Shown here in pieces: positions 45,620-56,544 of a stretch of DNA of 64,000 nucleotides. Position numbers and translations under genes: made by a program. The stretch is from assembly GCF_002878395.1 (NCBI RefSeq), contig NC_061118.1, positions 4,808,363 through 4,872,362 of the forward strand. Direction: 5' to 3'. The notes below the pieces were generated by a model. The model saw nothing but the letters and a program-made list of their open reading frames with translations, was not told where the DNA came from and did no database searches. The stretch's first letter is position 1. Each line of letters begins with the position of its first letter. Source of the stretch: Capsicum annuum (taxonomy: Eukaryota > Streptophyta > Magnoliopsida > Solanales > Solanaceae).

Positions 45620-47843
45620 GTTATGCATTTAAAGAGGATAAGCACACAAGTTCAGGCTGAAAATATATGCTTAGATAGTGGTTTCATGTCAAGGCCAACG
45701 ATGAAAGCTCGGGACGGAATCGTATGAGATGGAATTTATTAACCGTAGCTTATTTAGTTTCAAAAAATATGTATCTTATTTAGTCCGTAGCTTATTTAGC
45801 ATCGCAAAAATCAGAGATCTCCCCATTAATTAGAGATCCTTTAATCATAAATCAGAGATATCCTTTGTTACTAGGCTAGTAATTAGAACTACTTTTTTTT
45901 TTGTATAAAGTAAAGTACACTCTATTGCTCCAATTAGTGAAAGAAATCACGATCTCTTTATCTTTAATGTTCTGAATCTCTCTTTATTCAACTTGATATC
46001 AAAGTCTCATTTTTTTCTCTTTCTAAGTTCTGAATATTCAGTTTTTTTCCTAGCAAAGTCGTTTGTACAAAATCAGGGATCTCCCCTTTAATCAGAGATC
46101 TATTAGGTTACAAGGCTAGTAATTAGAAGACAATTATGACCCCTTTCTTTGTATGAATTCAATGTATACTCTACTGTTCTAATTCGTGAAAGAAATCACG
46201 ATCCCTTTACATGTAATGTTCTGAATCTCTCTTTATTCAACTTGGTATCAGAGTCTCGTTTTTTTTTCTCTCTGAGTTCCGGATACTCAGTTATTTTCTT
46301 TGACAAAGTCGTTTGTACAAAATCAAGGATCTCCCCTTTAATCAGAGATCCTTCAGAAATAAATCATTTCAAATATGATTGTGTACTAACTTTTACTAAA
46401 GCTCGAGCAATTTTTCGAAAAGCTTCAAATATGAATGTGTGTTGACTATTTTAGTATATTATCATCATTAGTCCCCCCATGGAATCAGAGAGGTGTTTTT
46501 AATAGATTCTTGGTTCAAGCAAAATAAATAGTATATCACAAAGTATGAAAGAAAAGGGAAAATACATCATTTAAGAAGTTAGGTTAAAAATAATGAAAAA
46601 AAGTTCAGTAGCAACAATAAATAGCTATAAAGAAGAGTCACAGGAATAGTAGAAACAACAAATAATATAGCTAGCGAAGTAAAGGAAATGCAGATAATAA
46701 TGACAATATTTTAAAGAAAAATTAGTTAGACAATGCTCGACTAGTTACTAAACTTCTGCCATAGATTCCTCCCTAGAAATTCATTTACGCTTCAAAGCAA
46801 CAAACAATTGACATGATTTCTCATAATTACATCCATGTCGAAATCTCTTCACTTTTTAGAATAGTCCTTGCACAAGCTTCTTTTGCTATTTCACTTCCAA
46901 AGTGATTTATTATAAGTTCTTCTAAAACAGCCCTTAGATTTATCATTAAAGTCTTTGCATCAGCCTCATCTACAAGCTTTGATTTGGGATATGTCAACTC
47001 CATTATCTCAATACTAAAACAACCATTTTTCTCCACCACTTTAGTCATATCTTCAGGAGAAGGAAAATACATTGGCAAATTGAATGAGTCAACTAAAGAT
47101 TCGTCTAACTTTCCCTGTGTCAAAACAGAAATAGAAATCAAGTTCATTTATTACTTGTACATGTTTAGTGTAATAATTTTGTGTTGATGAACACATTTAC
47201 TTACCTCATTCACCAAATCCATTAGACTAGAACCAAAAAAATTCATGAGACGTGTGTAACTTGCAAATGGTGTAACAAGCACCATCATTCCTCCTTCAAC
47301 AATCTCCTCAGCTCTTGCATTTAACAACATTTCCATGTCTTTTTCAAATTGAGCAACATAAGCATTCACTACTTCAACATTTGATGTACCTATGTAGTGA
47401 ATCGAACCCGTATTCCATGCTGGAGATTTTTCATCTAACAACTCTTTAGGAGTCTTAGATAACCAATGTATAGCACAAGAACTATGTGCAAAATGTATCG
47501 ATCGCGATGGAAATAATCTACCATGGAAAGTTCCTGGAACTCCGAATGCATAGTAGGATCGATCGATAGGGAGTGATTGAAAGAGGGTGTTGAAATCATT
47601 TATAACATGATCATTGAAGAATATTTGGAATTCTGGAATGTTATTTGTGGAATTTGTGACTTGTAATAACTCGTCTTTTAGAGATTGTACAACATGTTGC
47701 ATTGCAATGAAAGTGTTTGGTCCAACTGAACATCCAAAATCTGCAATACGTATTGTATTTGAAGATGATAACATGATTTTGATGTCAAGGTTTTGAATAA
47801 TTGGATCTCTCACCATTCCCTTTGCACCATCTAACACTTCTCT
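45620..47843 (-). repeat. Right arm of the large inverted duplication
   Basis: Reverse complement of 28985-30139 plus 41363-41985. It carries the same SABATH exons, 3' flank and TRIM-like array without the element C insertion. Confidence 0.8.
45866..46350 (+). mobile_element. TRIM-like tandem array (LTR-internal-LTR-internal)
   Basis: Two short LTR-like units (about 45866-45990 and 46106-46239) each end TTTATTCA. Each is followed by an initiator tRNA-Met type primer site (TGATATCAAAG at 45994, TGGTATCAGAG at 46243) and the same roughly 100-bp internal segment containing CAAAGTCGTTTGTACAAAAT. No coding capacity. Terminal-repeat elements in miniature are known to form such tandem arrays. Confidence 0.75.
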
Positions 47844-48367
47844 CTGTATGCAATTATAACATTGATGGATAGATTTTGTTGTTATGGGGATTAAATTAAA
47901 GTTCAACTACTTTAGTATGTAACATCCATTACATATCCATTATAATCTCATATGTGTTCTTTAATCTCAATTTTGTTTAGTTTCATACTGAACTATCAAG
48001 CGTGTGAGTTTCTTATCTGAACTATAACCAGCTGTATATCAAAACACACACATCAACACTATCAATTCTTTACTCTTCCTACCTAAATATCATCATCATT
48101 TAACTAGGAAAAGTGAACAATTGACAATTGATGTTTGTTTAATTTTGATAAACAGTTGATGATAGTTCACCAAATAGTTCAAGTATGAAACTCAAATAAA
48201 AGGCAGCCCGGTGCTCTAAAGCTCCCACTATGCGCAGGGTTCAGAGTATATAGTAATGCAAAATGGAGTATATAGCAATGCAAGAAATTAATATATACCG
48301 CCAATTGGGAGTTTTTGGAGAAGCTACAAGGACCATCACCACCATTCATGGGGAAAGATGTAGTCAT
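46827..48367 (-). CDS. SABATH-family SAM-dependent carboxyl methyltransferase-like gene, copy 2 (best preserved, C-terminus truncated)
   Basis: Exons by splice signals: 48299-48367, 47205-47843 and 46827-47114, with GT-AG introns in phase 0, giving 331 residues. SABATH enzymes move a methyl group from SAM to a carboxyl or nitrogen of a small metabolite in the cytosol. Visible: NGGDGP and FSKNS at the start, SAM motif ADFGCSVGPN (57-66), FFNDHVINDFN, FGVPGTFHGRLFPSRSIHFA and the conserved Trp (W150, matching W151 of Clarkia SAMT). The conserved Gln before exon 2 (Q25 in SAMT, carboxylate contact) is Ala here. A 5-base loss near 46825 makes an early stop; pseudogene copy 1 shows 14 more residues. 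The ancestral promoter is replaced above 48390. Substrate cannot be told. It may be a recent pseudogene. Confidence 0.8.
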
Positions 48368-48390
48368 TTTGGATAATAATGCTAATATAA

Positions 48391-48636
48391 TTTTTTGCTT
48401 TATAAAAGCAGGAAATTAGCCTAAAACAAAAACTTAATAAAAAGTCTTGGATTTATTTGTTAAACTTTAATACATATGTTATAAATGTATTTACATTATA
48501 TTGAATATCTATATAGATAAGATCTATCAAAATCTAGTTGATCTATTCTCTCTCTACTCTTCTTCTTTATTCTTAGTTATTTCATAACACGTTATTAGCA
48601 CGAAACTCTGCTAAGCAAGGTAAGATTATAAATTTA
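48391..48636 (+). repeat. Short LTR-like repeat, copy 2, with flank
   Basis: The 113-bp LTR-like unit is 48477-48589 (TGTTATAAATG...CATAACA), followed by CGTTATTAGCACGAAACTCT, which may be a primer site. The whole block 48391-48636 plus 49861-50060 is present in reverse complement at 56520-56950. Confidence 0.65.
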
Positions 48637-49860
48637 AGAGAAAATGGTCAAAATCCCCCCAACCTTTATCCTAAATCCCAACTACACACGTATACTTTGC
48701 TGAGGTCTTATGACCCTCCTGAACTTTTTAAAGTGGAATTATTACCCCCCCTGAACTATTTTAAAGTGGAATTATTACCTCCTCGAAAACTGACAACCTG
48801 TCATTTGAGCATGTGGTGTGATGCACGCGTTGCCACGTCATTTTTTCTTTTTTTTTTTTTACTCTAAAAAAATTAATTATTTAACATTATTATTTCCTTT
48901 TTTCTTCTCCTTTTCCATTTTCTTCTCCAACCCAATTTCATCTTCTTCGGTCAAAAATAGAATTCTTGGGAAAAGAAATGGCGGATTAATGAGTGTGTAA
49001 ATGTACCTCACACATACACACGTATGTTCTTCTTCAACCCATTAATGGCAGATAAATGCTCCTCAAAGCTTTTCATCTCTTTTTGCTCAAGATCGTCATT
49101 AATGGCGAATTCTTCCCCATTGTGGAAATTCAAAGCTTTGAGCTCGCCATTAACGGCAGATCTTGAGCAAAAATAGAGAAAATTAGAGAAATGGGTTGAA
49201 TATTATACGTGGGTTGTGTTGGAAATTATATATGGCACTGTGGAAATTCAAAGCTTTGAATTCGCCATTAATGGCGATCTTGAGCAAAGAGACAGAAAAT
49301 CGAAGTTCTTGAATTTTTGCAAGTCTTTTGAATCGGAGTTCCTCATATTCCTCATTCAAGAATTCATTAATCGGAGAAATCTTATTGTTTCCTTAGTTCA
49401 AGTGTTTCTTGGTTTCGGTAATAACATTTTTTAAATTATCAAAAAACACCATTAATGAGAATTTGGAGATGAGAAAGATGAAGAACTCCATTTAATGAGT
49501 TCTTAAATTTTTGTTTTGAAAAAGAGAAGAAGAAGAAGAAGAAGAAGAAGACATGATGTGGCAATTATAATTCATTAAGAAAAAGTAATAATTAAAATAT
49601 TTATTATATTATTAAAAATAATAACGTTACAATCAAAAAATAAAGAATTTTAAGTGAAATGGACTCAACTGACGCGCTCATGGGCGGTGTAGTCACGTCC
49701 GTTAATACGTCAGCAGCTTGGGGGGGGGGGGGGGGTAATAAATTCGGTAAAAATAAGTTTAGGGTGGTAATGGGTCACCTTTAAAGGTTGAGTGTGTAAT
49801 TGAGATTTCGACTAAAGGTTAGGGGGCGGGGGGGGGGGGGGGTAATAGACCATTTTCTCT
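48637..49860. mobile_element. 1.2 kb terminal-inverted-repeat DNA element, non-autonomous
   Basis: Ends AGAGAAAATGGTC and GACCATTTTCTCT are inverted repeats and each continues into C-rich or G-rich runs with AACCTTT. The flanking AAATTTA (48630-48636, 49861-49867) is a 7-bp duplication (8 bp if the left T is counted). The uninserted site survives in reverse complement at about 56705-56725. The interior has inverted blocks around TTCGCCATTAATGGC, a (GAA)n run (49527-49552) and no transposase. Confidence 0.85.
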
Positions 49861-50031
49861 AAATTTAAAGGGAATTTAAAGATTAGTAATTCCTTATGTT
49901 ATCTGTCTTTTGATACTACTAATATAATAATTGTTGGATTTGAGGAAAAATAATTGGTTTGAAACTATTTATGTTTAAAATTTATTCCTCAAAAACAATA
50001 TTATCAAAATGGATGATAATATTTTGAGATG

Positions 50032-50073
<42 letters not shown>

Positions 50074-50114
50074 ATATTCATTCTCGTTTTACAAGTTGAC
50101 TATATATATGTATA
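49861..50114. repeat. Flank block with (AT)n and hairpin half
   Basis: Matches the reverse complement of 56520-56715. It contains an (AT)n run (50036-50068), then ATTCATTCTCGTTTTAC, which is half of the hairpin at 42407-42442. Confidence 0.7.
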
Positions 50115-50183
50115 TGTAGACACGTAATTTTGTTCTTTCCCGAAAATATTTTAATCATTTTTATTTTATTTTTATTTTTTTAA

Positions 50184-50214
<31 letters not shown>

Positions 50215-50745
50215 CACCTTACCATACTTTTGTTTAATTGATAATTTATCCTAAAATAAAAGAATTGAAAATAATTAAATACGTAGCATCTTTATCACCT
50301 CACTATGCCACCTCAACATCTCACTTTCCATTTTTCATTGGATACATGCAACAGGCACACGCCCTACTCATTTTTCCACACGCCACCCTCATCTTTTCAC
50401 ATGCCACACTAACTTTTCCACATGTCACACACTTATTCTCATAAGCCACTAATTATATGCTTCCACATATAAGCCACCAATTATATGCTTCCACATAGGA
50501 TACTAAATAAAGAAAAAGAAAAACCAAATAAAAAATATAAAAGGAAAATTCTAAAAGGAAAAAAGGGGAGACTCATTCTTTCATCATCATCTTCTTCACA
50601 ATAACAACAATCACCAAATCATCTTCCTCACAAGAAGAACAAAAAAAATCGAGGGAGATGAGAGAATCTTGCGAGAGAGAAAAAAATAGAGAGAGAAATA
50701 GTATCGTGAACAGTGACATGAACAGTGCCGTAAACAGTAGAGTGT

Positions 50746-53107
50746 CCTTTTGTCGTTTATGGTCAAACCTTTTCTATCTTTTATTTCAACTAAATAGAGT
50801 ATCCTTTTTTCCTTTGTGTTTAAATATATGTTATTTGTTTGTTTTCTTTACATAGTACATTTCATGTTGGCTTTAGTGATATGACATGCTGGCGGAATTC
50901 TTTGCTAGATCTTAAAATTCAATTTGAGCATGAACTTTGAATCAGAGGGCCAAGGTTAGAAAAAGCATGTGAGAAATAGGTAGCGTGTTAAGACATTTGG
51001 TGACCATGTTGAAACCTTCTTTCAAAATTAAGGCAATTGTTTTGAGAATCACCAGAATAACTTGGTCATCAATTGTAAGGCATGCCTCAATTAGGTCAAA
51101 CAGTGGATGCGTGATCCTATATCAAGAGGAACAGAAAGAAAATCATCTCCACAAAATCACGAGTCATTCAATATAAGAAATGTACAACAAAAGTGGAGTT
51201 GTATACTAGAAAAGCGCAAAAGAAGTAGTGACGCACAGACTCAGTCAAAGTTAATGTTGTAAAAGATGTCGTATATGCTCTTCATCTACAAATTTCAAAT
51301 TACATGTTATGTACTTGCATTTTCAAAGATTGATATGACGAAGGCATTTCATTCTGTTATCCAAACATTGTGTCATCCTTTGTTTATCCCATTTGAGACT
51401 TGTTTTATTTTCTTTCATACACCTCTTTTGGAATCAATATAGAGTCAACAAAGCTCAAAAGAAAAGGTATCGAGAAAAATAGTAGAGTCAGAAAAGTTTC
51501 AAAAAAGAAAAGAGAAAAAGAAGAGTGTCGAGAAAAATAAAGTCAGAAAAGTCCCAAAGAGAAAAAAAGTCAACAAAAGAAAAAAAAATCAGAATCAAGC
51601 AAAAGAACAAGCTGCCAAAACTACGTGTGACCTGATTCTCCTTTTTTGGGGGTGAGATACATAGGCTGCCCTACTCAGGGCTCGGTCTAACCAAATAAAA
51701 TTTAGTATTACCCAGTCAAAAAAAAACTGGGGCATGAGTTGATCCTCATTGTTTGAGTCGATTCCAAAAGTTGTAAGTCCCACCCCACTTCAAGTGTCGT
51801 TTGGTCCCCATGCCATCTTTCTTTCTAACCCTATCCAAAAGCCAAGTTATAACCTAAGAAAGACCTTCAGATCAATCTTTGAGAATGCTCAGGCTAAGCA
51901 TGCAATGGATGTGGATAACGCATTTTGGGAACTACTTGTCTCCCTCAGGATAAGGAATCAGGAGAGAAATGAAAATGAGAGAGTCTTATTGGTGAAGACC
52001 CTCACGGGAACTGTAAGACGACGGTGAGTTGAGATAAATAAAAATGAGAGAGTCGTATCGGTGAAAACCCTCACGGGCACTGTAAGATGACTGTGAGTTG
52101 AAAAAAATGAAAATAAGAATCTTATTAGTAAAAAACCATCTCGGATACTATAAGGCAATGATCAGGTGATAAAAGGAAATGAGAGAGGCTTGTTGGCAAA
52201 AACCCTTCAAGGCGCCACTAGCCGAATGAGGTCTCCGAATACAATTAGCCCAAGAAAGCAACTCACTTTCAGGGTCATTAACTCAATAACAATTTGTGAG
52301 AGTTTTGGATGGAAAGATCAGGCAGTTTAATCCTATATGCATGTCATAATCATTAGAGTTGACTGTCATTTTCAGATAAACTTTTCTTTTATCTTTTTCA
52401 ATGGGGACATTCATTATCATTTCTTTCTTTTCTATAGTTATATTTTTATTTTTCTTGAGTCAGTTATCCAAATAAAATTATTTTCATTTTTCTCTTGTCT
52501 TTGAGTCAAGTCTATGTCAAAACAAGTGAGAAAAGATTTCAAAACTGGCTACCAGCTTCTTCAATTGTACAAAGTAAGGCAGAAAGGCCAACGCATGAAA
52601 GAGACATGATTGTGACCCAAAATGAGGCAAGAAGAAAGTTTTGTCAACAAATAAGTCTGGGAACTCATGAAATACCAAGGTTCTAAGGGGTCTATCTGAG
52701 AAGCATGGCAAAGTAGAGATGTTGTGTTTGTCTTAGTCACTCTTAATAATCTGAGTTTGGTCAATGAAATAACAAGTCAATGATACAGGCTAATGGTTGG
52801 AAGCAATATTAAATGTGATGACGACAAGAGCATTTGCCATGAAAGTCAAAACCACAAACCAGCCACCATGTTTTTAAACTCACAACCTTTATTTGCATAA
52901 AACAGGAACACATGTTACCTTCAAATCAATGATTTCAAAGCCTAAAGATCAAGGCCCGTAATTTCTCACTTTTACAAATGCATAAAGAAATATTGCTGCA
53001 AAGGTTTGATAATTAAATCATGGTAAAAATTCATCATCTTATATCTCTCGGAGACACACTTTCTTGTCTAGGGATTTCAGTTTTCATTTGCAGGATGATA
53101 CACTTCT
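50746..53107 (+). other. 3' non-coding region of element D
   Basis: Collinear with 35462-37839 of C. It contains the GAACTACG-type motif (51619-51689), the A-rich stretch near 51470-51600 and repeats of GAGAGTC-TATTGGTGAAAAC (51970-52150). The frame at 51749-52027 shows no domain. Confidence 0.7.
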
Positions 53108-53995
53108 TAAATTGAACCTTCACTTCTAGAAGATGTACCTTTTAGTCGAGTCATTCCCTTTGATTCCTATAAGACATACCTTTTAGTCGAGTCATCTCCT
53201 TTGATACCTATAAGACGTACCTTTTAGTCGAGTCATACCCCTTGACTCCTATAAGGAGTAGCTTTTAGTCGAGTCATTCCCTTTGACCCCTAAAAGACGT
53301 ACCTTTTAGTCGAGTCATTCCCTTTGATTCCTATAAGACGTACCTTTTTAGTTGAGTCATCTCCTTTGATTTCTATAAGACGTACCTTTTAGTCGAGTCA
53401 TTCCCTTTGATTCCTATAAGACGTATCTTTTAGTCGAGTCATTCCCTTTGACCCCTAGAAGACGTACCTTTTAGTCGAGTCATTCCCTTTGATTCCTATA
53501 AGTCATACCTTTTAGTCGAGTCATTTCCTTTGATTCCTATAAGATGTACCTTTTAGTCGAATCATTCTCTTTGATTCCTATAAGACGTACTTTTAGTTGA
53601 GTCATTCCCTTTGATTCCTATAAGACGTACCTTTTAGTCGAGTCATTCCCTTTGGCCCCTAGAAGACGTACCTTTTAGTCGAGTCATTCTCTTTGATTCG
53701 TATAAGACGTACCTTTTAGTCGAGTCATATCCTTTGATTCCTATAAGACATACCTTTTAGTTGAGTCATTCTTGTTGATTCCTATAAGACGTACCTTTTA
53801 GTCGAGTCATCTCCCTTGATTCCTAGTAAGACTTACCTTTTAGTCGAGTCATCATCCTTGATTCCTATAAGACGTACCTTTTAGTCGAGTCGTTCTCCTT
53901 GACCCCTAGAAGACGTACCTTTTAGTCGAGTCAATTCCTTTGATTCCTATTAGACGCACCTTATAGTCGAGTCATTCTCCTTGATTTCTATAATG
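53108..53995 (+). repeat. Minisatellite of element D, unit 41 bp, about 21 copies
   Basis: Same unit as in C (GATTCCTATAAGACGTACCT followed by TTTAGTCGAGTCATTCCCTTT), more regular than in C. Confidence 0.92.
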
Positions 53996-54878
53996 ATGTG
54001 ACTTTCGCAAAAGTCCTTTGATGATAAACTGGGGAAAATTTAATTCTTGTGTTGGAACTTCACTTTCCTGGCATATGAAATCTCTTTATAATAATCTTTG
54101 TTTGGGATAATTTTCTTTCTAGTTTTGATGTGATTTAAGGAGCCCGCCCGTAGCACAGGGCGAATAAATGGAAAATCAAGATGCAAGGTGAAGAAATTGA
54201 AAGTCAAGCAACAAGGTGAAGAAGTTGAAAGTCAAGTAACAAAGTGAAGAAAATAAAAGTCAACAGATTGAAAATAGCAAGTCAGGAGCCTGCCTGGAGA
54301 ACAGGGTGATGAAATTGAAAACCAAGCAACAAGTTGAAGAAATTTCAAATCAGGAGCCCGCCTGAAGAATAGGGTGATGAAACTCAAGTCAAGAATCCAA
54401 CAGAAGCTGCGTAGATAGGATTTTGTAATTTCCTTTATGTTTTTAACTTGTAATTTTTATTTTTGATGTAATAATAGAGCCGCGGACCGGAACCTCGATG
54501 GGACCTCACTCGACTCTCCAACTCGGCATAGTCCATTTCTTTCCAATCCTTTGAGATAACTGTCACTCGATTCCCTCATAACTTGGGTAGGTAGGATGTC
54601 CTAAGTCAAGACCTGGTGTCCCTCCTTCCTCGTGCTCCGTGCTTTTGAATAAAGGTCAGAACAAAATTCTATCTCGTTGTTTACTGCTTTATATGAAAAC
54701 ACCATGTGTTTACATCCAAAGAGGGCATGATGTAGACACGTAATTTTATCATTTCTCGAAAATATTTTAATCATTTTTATTTTATTTTTAGTTTTTTAAT
54801 TTCTATTTTTATTTTATTTTTATTTTTATTTTTATTTTTATTTTTATTTTTATTTTTATTTTTATTTTTATTTTTATT

Positions 54879-54978
54879 NNNNNNNNNNNNNNNNNNNNNN
54901 NNNNNNNNNNNNNNNNNNNNNNNNNNNNNNNNNNNNNNNNNNNNNNNNNNNNNNNNNNNNNNNNNNNNNNNNNNNNNN
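54879..54978. other. Assembly gap (100 N)
   Basis: Exactly 100 N within a (TTTTTA)n run of D's LTR. The round size suggests an unknown true length. Confidence 0.98.
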
Positions 54979-55285
54979 TTATTTTTATTTTATTCACCTT
55001 ACCATACTTTTGTTTAATTGATAATTTCTCCCCCAAAAAAGAATTGAAAATAATTAAATACATGACATCTTTTTCACCTTACTATGCCACCTCAACACGT
55101 CACTTTTCATTTTTCATTGGATACATGCAAAAGGCACACGCCCTACTCATTTTTCCACACGCCACCCTCATCTTTCTACATGCCACACACTTATTCCCAC
55201 AAGCCACCAATTATATGCTTCCACATAGGATAATAAATAAAGAAAAAGAAAAACCAAATAAAAAATATAAAAGAAAAATTCTAAA

Positions 55286-56005
55286 CGCAGAAAAGTTTTG
55301 AGGTGACTGGATCATAGCATTTCTATGAACTTTGATTTAAAGAATACCCAAGGAAGACCCACGGAGATGAACGAGTTGTAGTTTGTTTTGTGCATATGGT
55401 CTCAACCAAGGATAACACAGACAACCAAAAACACGAAGCTTCTTATAATTTGGAAGAGATCCAAAAATTCAAAGATATGGTGAATCATTATTCAATAAAG
55501 GAGTGGGCATTCTATTTATCAAATATGCAGCAGTTTGAAAAACATATGACCAAAATGATAATGGAAGATTAGAAATATGAAGAAAAGTGATACTTGTTTC
55601 AACAACATATGGAGTGGTAGGAACTGTTAAGAGATGAACAGTAGCAGATTATGTTAACGACGCTGCTGAAGGGTTAACTGAAGTAGTAATGGTCGTTGTT
55701 GGTGCAACGAAAGATTGAGTAATTTGCTCCATGTGTACAGGAAAGTACTGGAGGACTTAGAGTTTGGGGAAAAAATTAGATTTGTTGTAAGGCGAGCATC
55801 TCTGATACCATGAAAGATTTAGAAGATGGTTGAATTTCAATGTGTATTATTCACATGTTGTTTCACTATTTATACAAGAAGGTAAGAGATATTCTACCAA
55901 AAATAGAAGATGCTAATTGTAGTAAAATCCTATCAATTTAATTACAAGAATATTACAAGAGATCAAATCATATCAATCACTTGAGAATAGGATGCCTTCC
56001 TTATA
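55286..56005 (-). mobile_element. Copia element, 5' end on the minus strand
   Basis: Reading the minus strand from 56005: a 195-bp LTR ending AAATCTTTCA at 55811, primer site TGGTATCAGAG (55800-55810, initiator tRNA-Met type), leader, and a gag-like ATG at 55730-55732 starting MEQITQSFVAP with an early stop. Farther on (55285-55420) an integrase-end signature with frameshifts is visible (LGYSLNQS, then CYDPVTS). The middle is deleted. The plus-strand frame at 55390-55572 is probably a shadow. Confidence 0.8.
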
Positions 56006-56402
56006 TCTCATACGATTGAGAAAAGCAAGATAATAAAATGGCTCTCTCGTTATATATATTTCACAAATAAAATAAAACATAAATTCATGAATAATTTACT
56101 ATAAATATTAACCGTCAACTAAATATTTTATTAGTTATATCAAGATTATTTTTTTCTTATACATCGAATCAAGCATGGTGCATTAAGTAGTTATGCATAG
56201 ATCATATTTTTTTCTACCAATCAAACCATTTAAATTGCATTTGTTATGTTTTAAAAAGATATTTTCTGCGTTTGGTTTAACTTCATTAATAAAAATAATG
56301 TTTACATTGTCTTAAAATTAATTTAAAGTAAAGATAATTAATGCTAAGGGTAAAATAGGAAAAAAGAAATTATTTTTTTGATATGTCAAAAATGACAAGT
56401 GA
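56006..56402. repeat. Duplicated flank block
   Basis: Matches 41965-42365 directly, including the segment ACTATAAATATTAACCGTCA shared with SABATH upstream regions. Confidence 0.8.
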
Positions 56403-56502
56403 NNNNNNNNNNNNNNNNNNNNNNNNNNNNNNNNNNNNNNNNNNNNNNNNNNNNNNNNNNNNNNNNNNNNNNNNNNNNNNNNNNNNNNNNNNNNNNNNNN
56501 NN
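56403..56502. other. Assembly gap (100 N) next to (AT)n
   Basis: Exactly 100 N followed by an (AT)n run to 56542. The gap probably hides a longer AT array or rearrangement. Confidence 0.98.

Positions 56503-56544
<42 letters not shown>

Larger units (their letters stand above)
50115..55285 (+). mobile_element. Element D: internally deleted and 3'-truncated B-family element
   Basis: Starts TGTAGACACG. The 5' LTR is lost after about 630 bp. The sequence then jumps into the internal region (the counterpart of about 35462 in C), so the rest of the LTR, primer site and gag are missing. The 3' non-coding region, minisatellite and purine tract follow. A partial 3' LTR (54731-55285) breaks off where Copia sequence starts. 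One assembly gap lies in its T/A-rich LTR segment. Confidence 0.88.

Noticed and set aside
46149..46445. 98-residue plus-strand frame
   Set aside because: It covers TRIM-like LTR and primer site sequence repeated nearby; not conserved as protein in the other copies.
54809..55063. Minus-strand frame across the N gap (also 56318-56605)
   Set aside because: Made of N and simple repeats; no real coding evidence.
55390..55572. 60-residue plus-strand frame
   Set aside because: The surrounding DNA reads as Copia sequence on the opposite strand; no plus-strand family match that I recognise.
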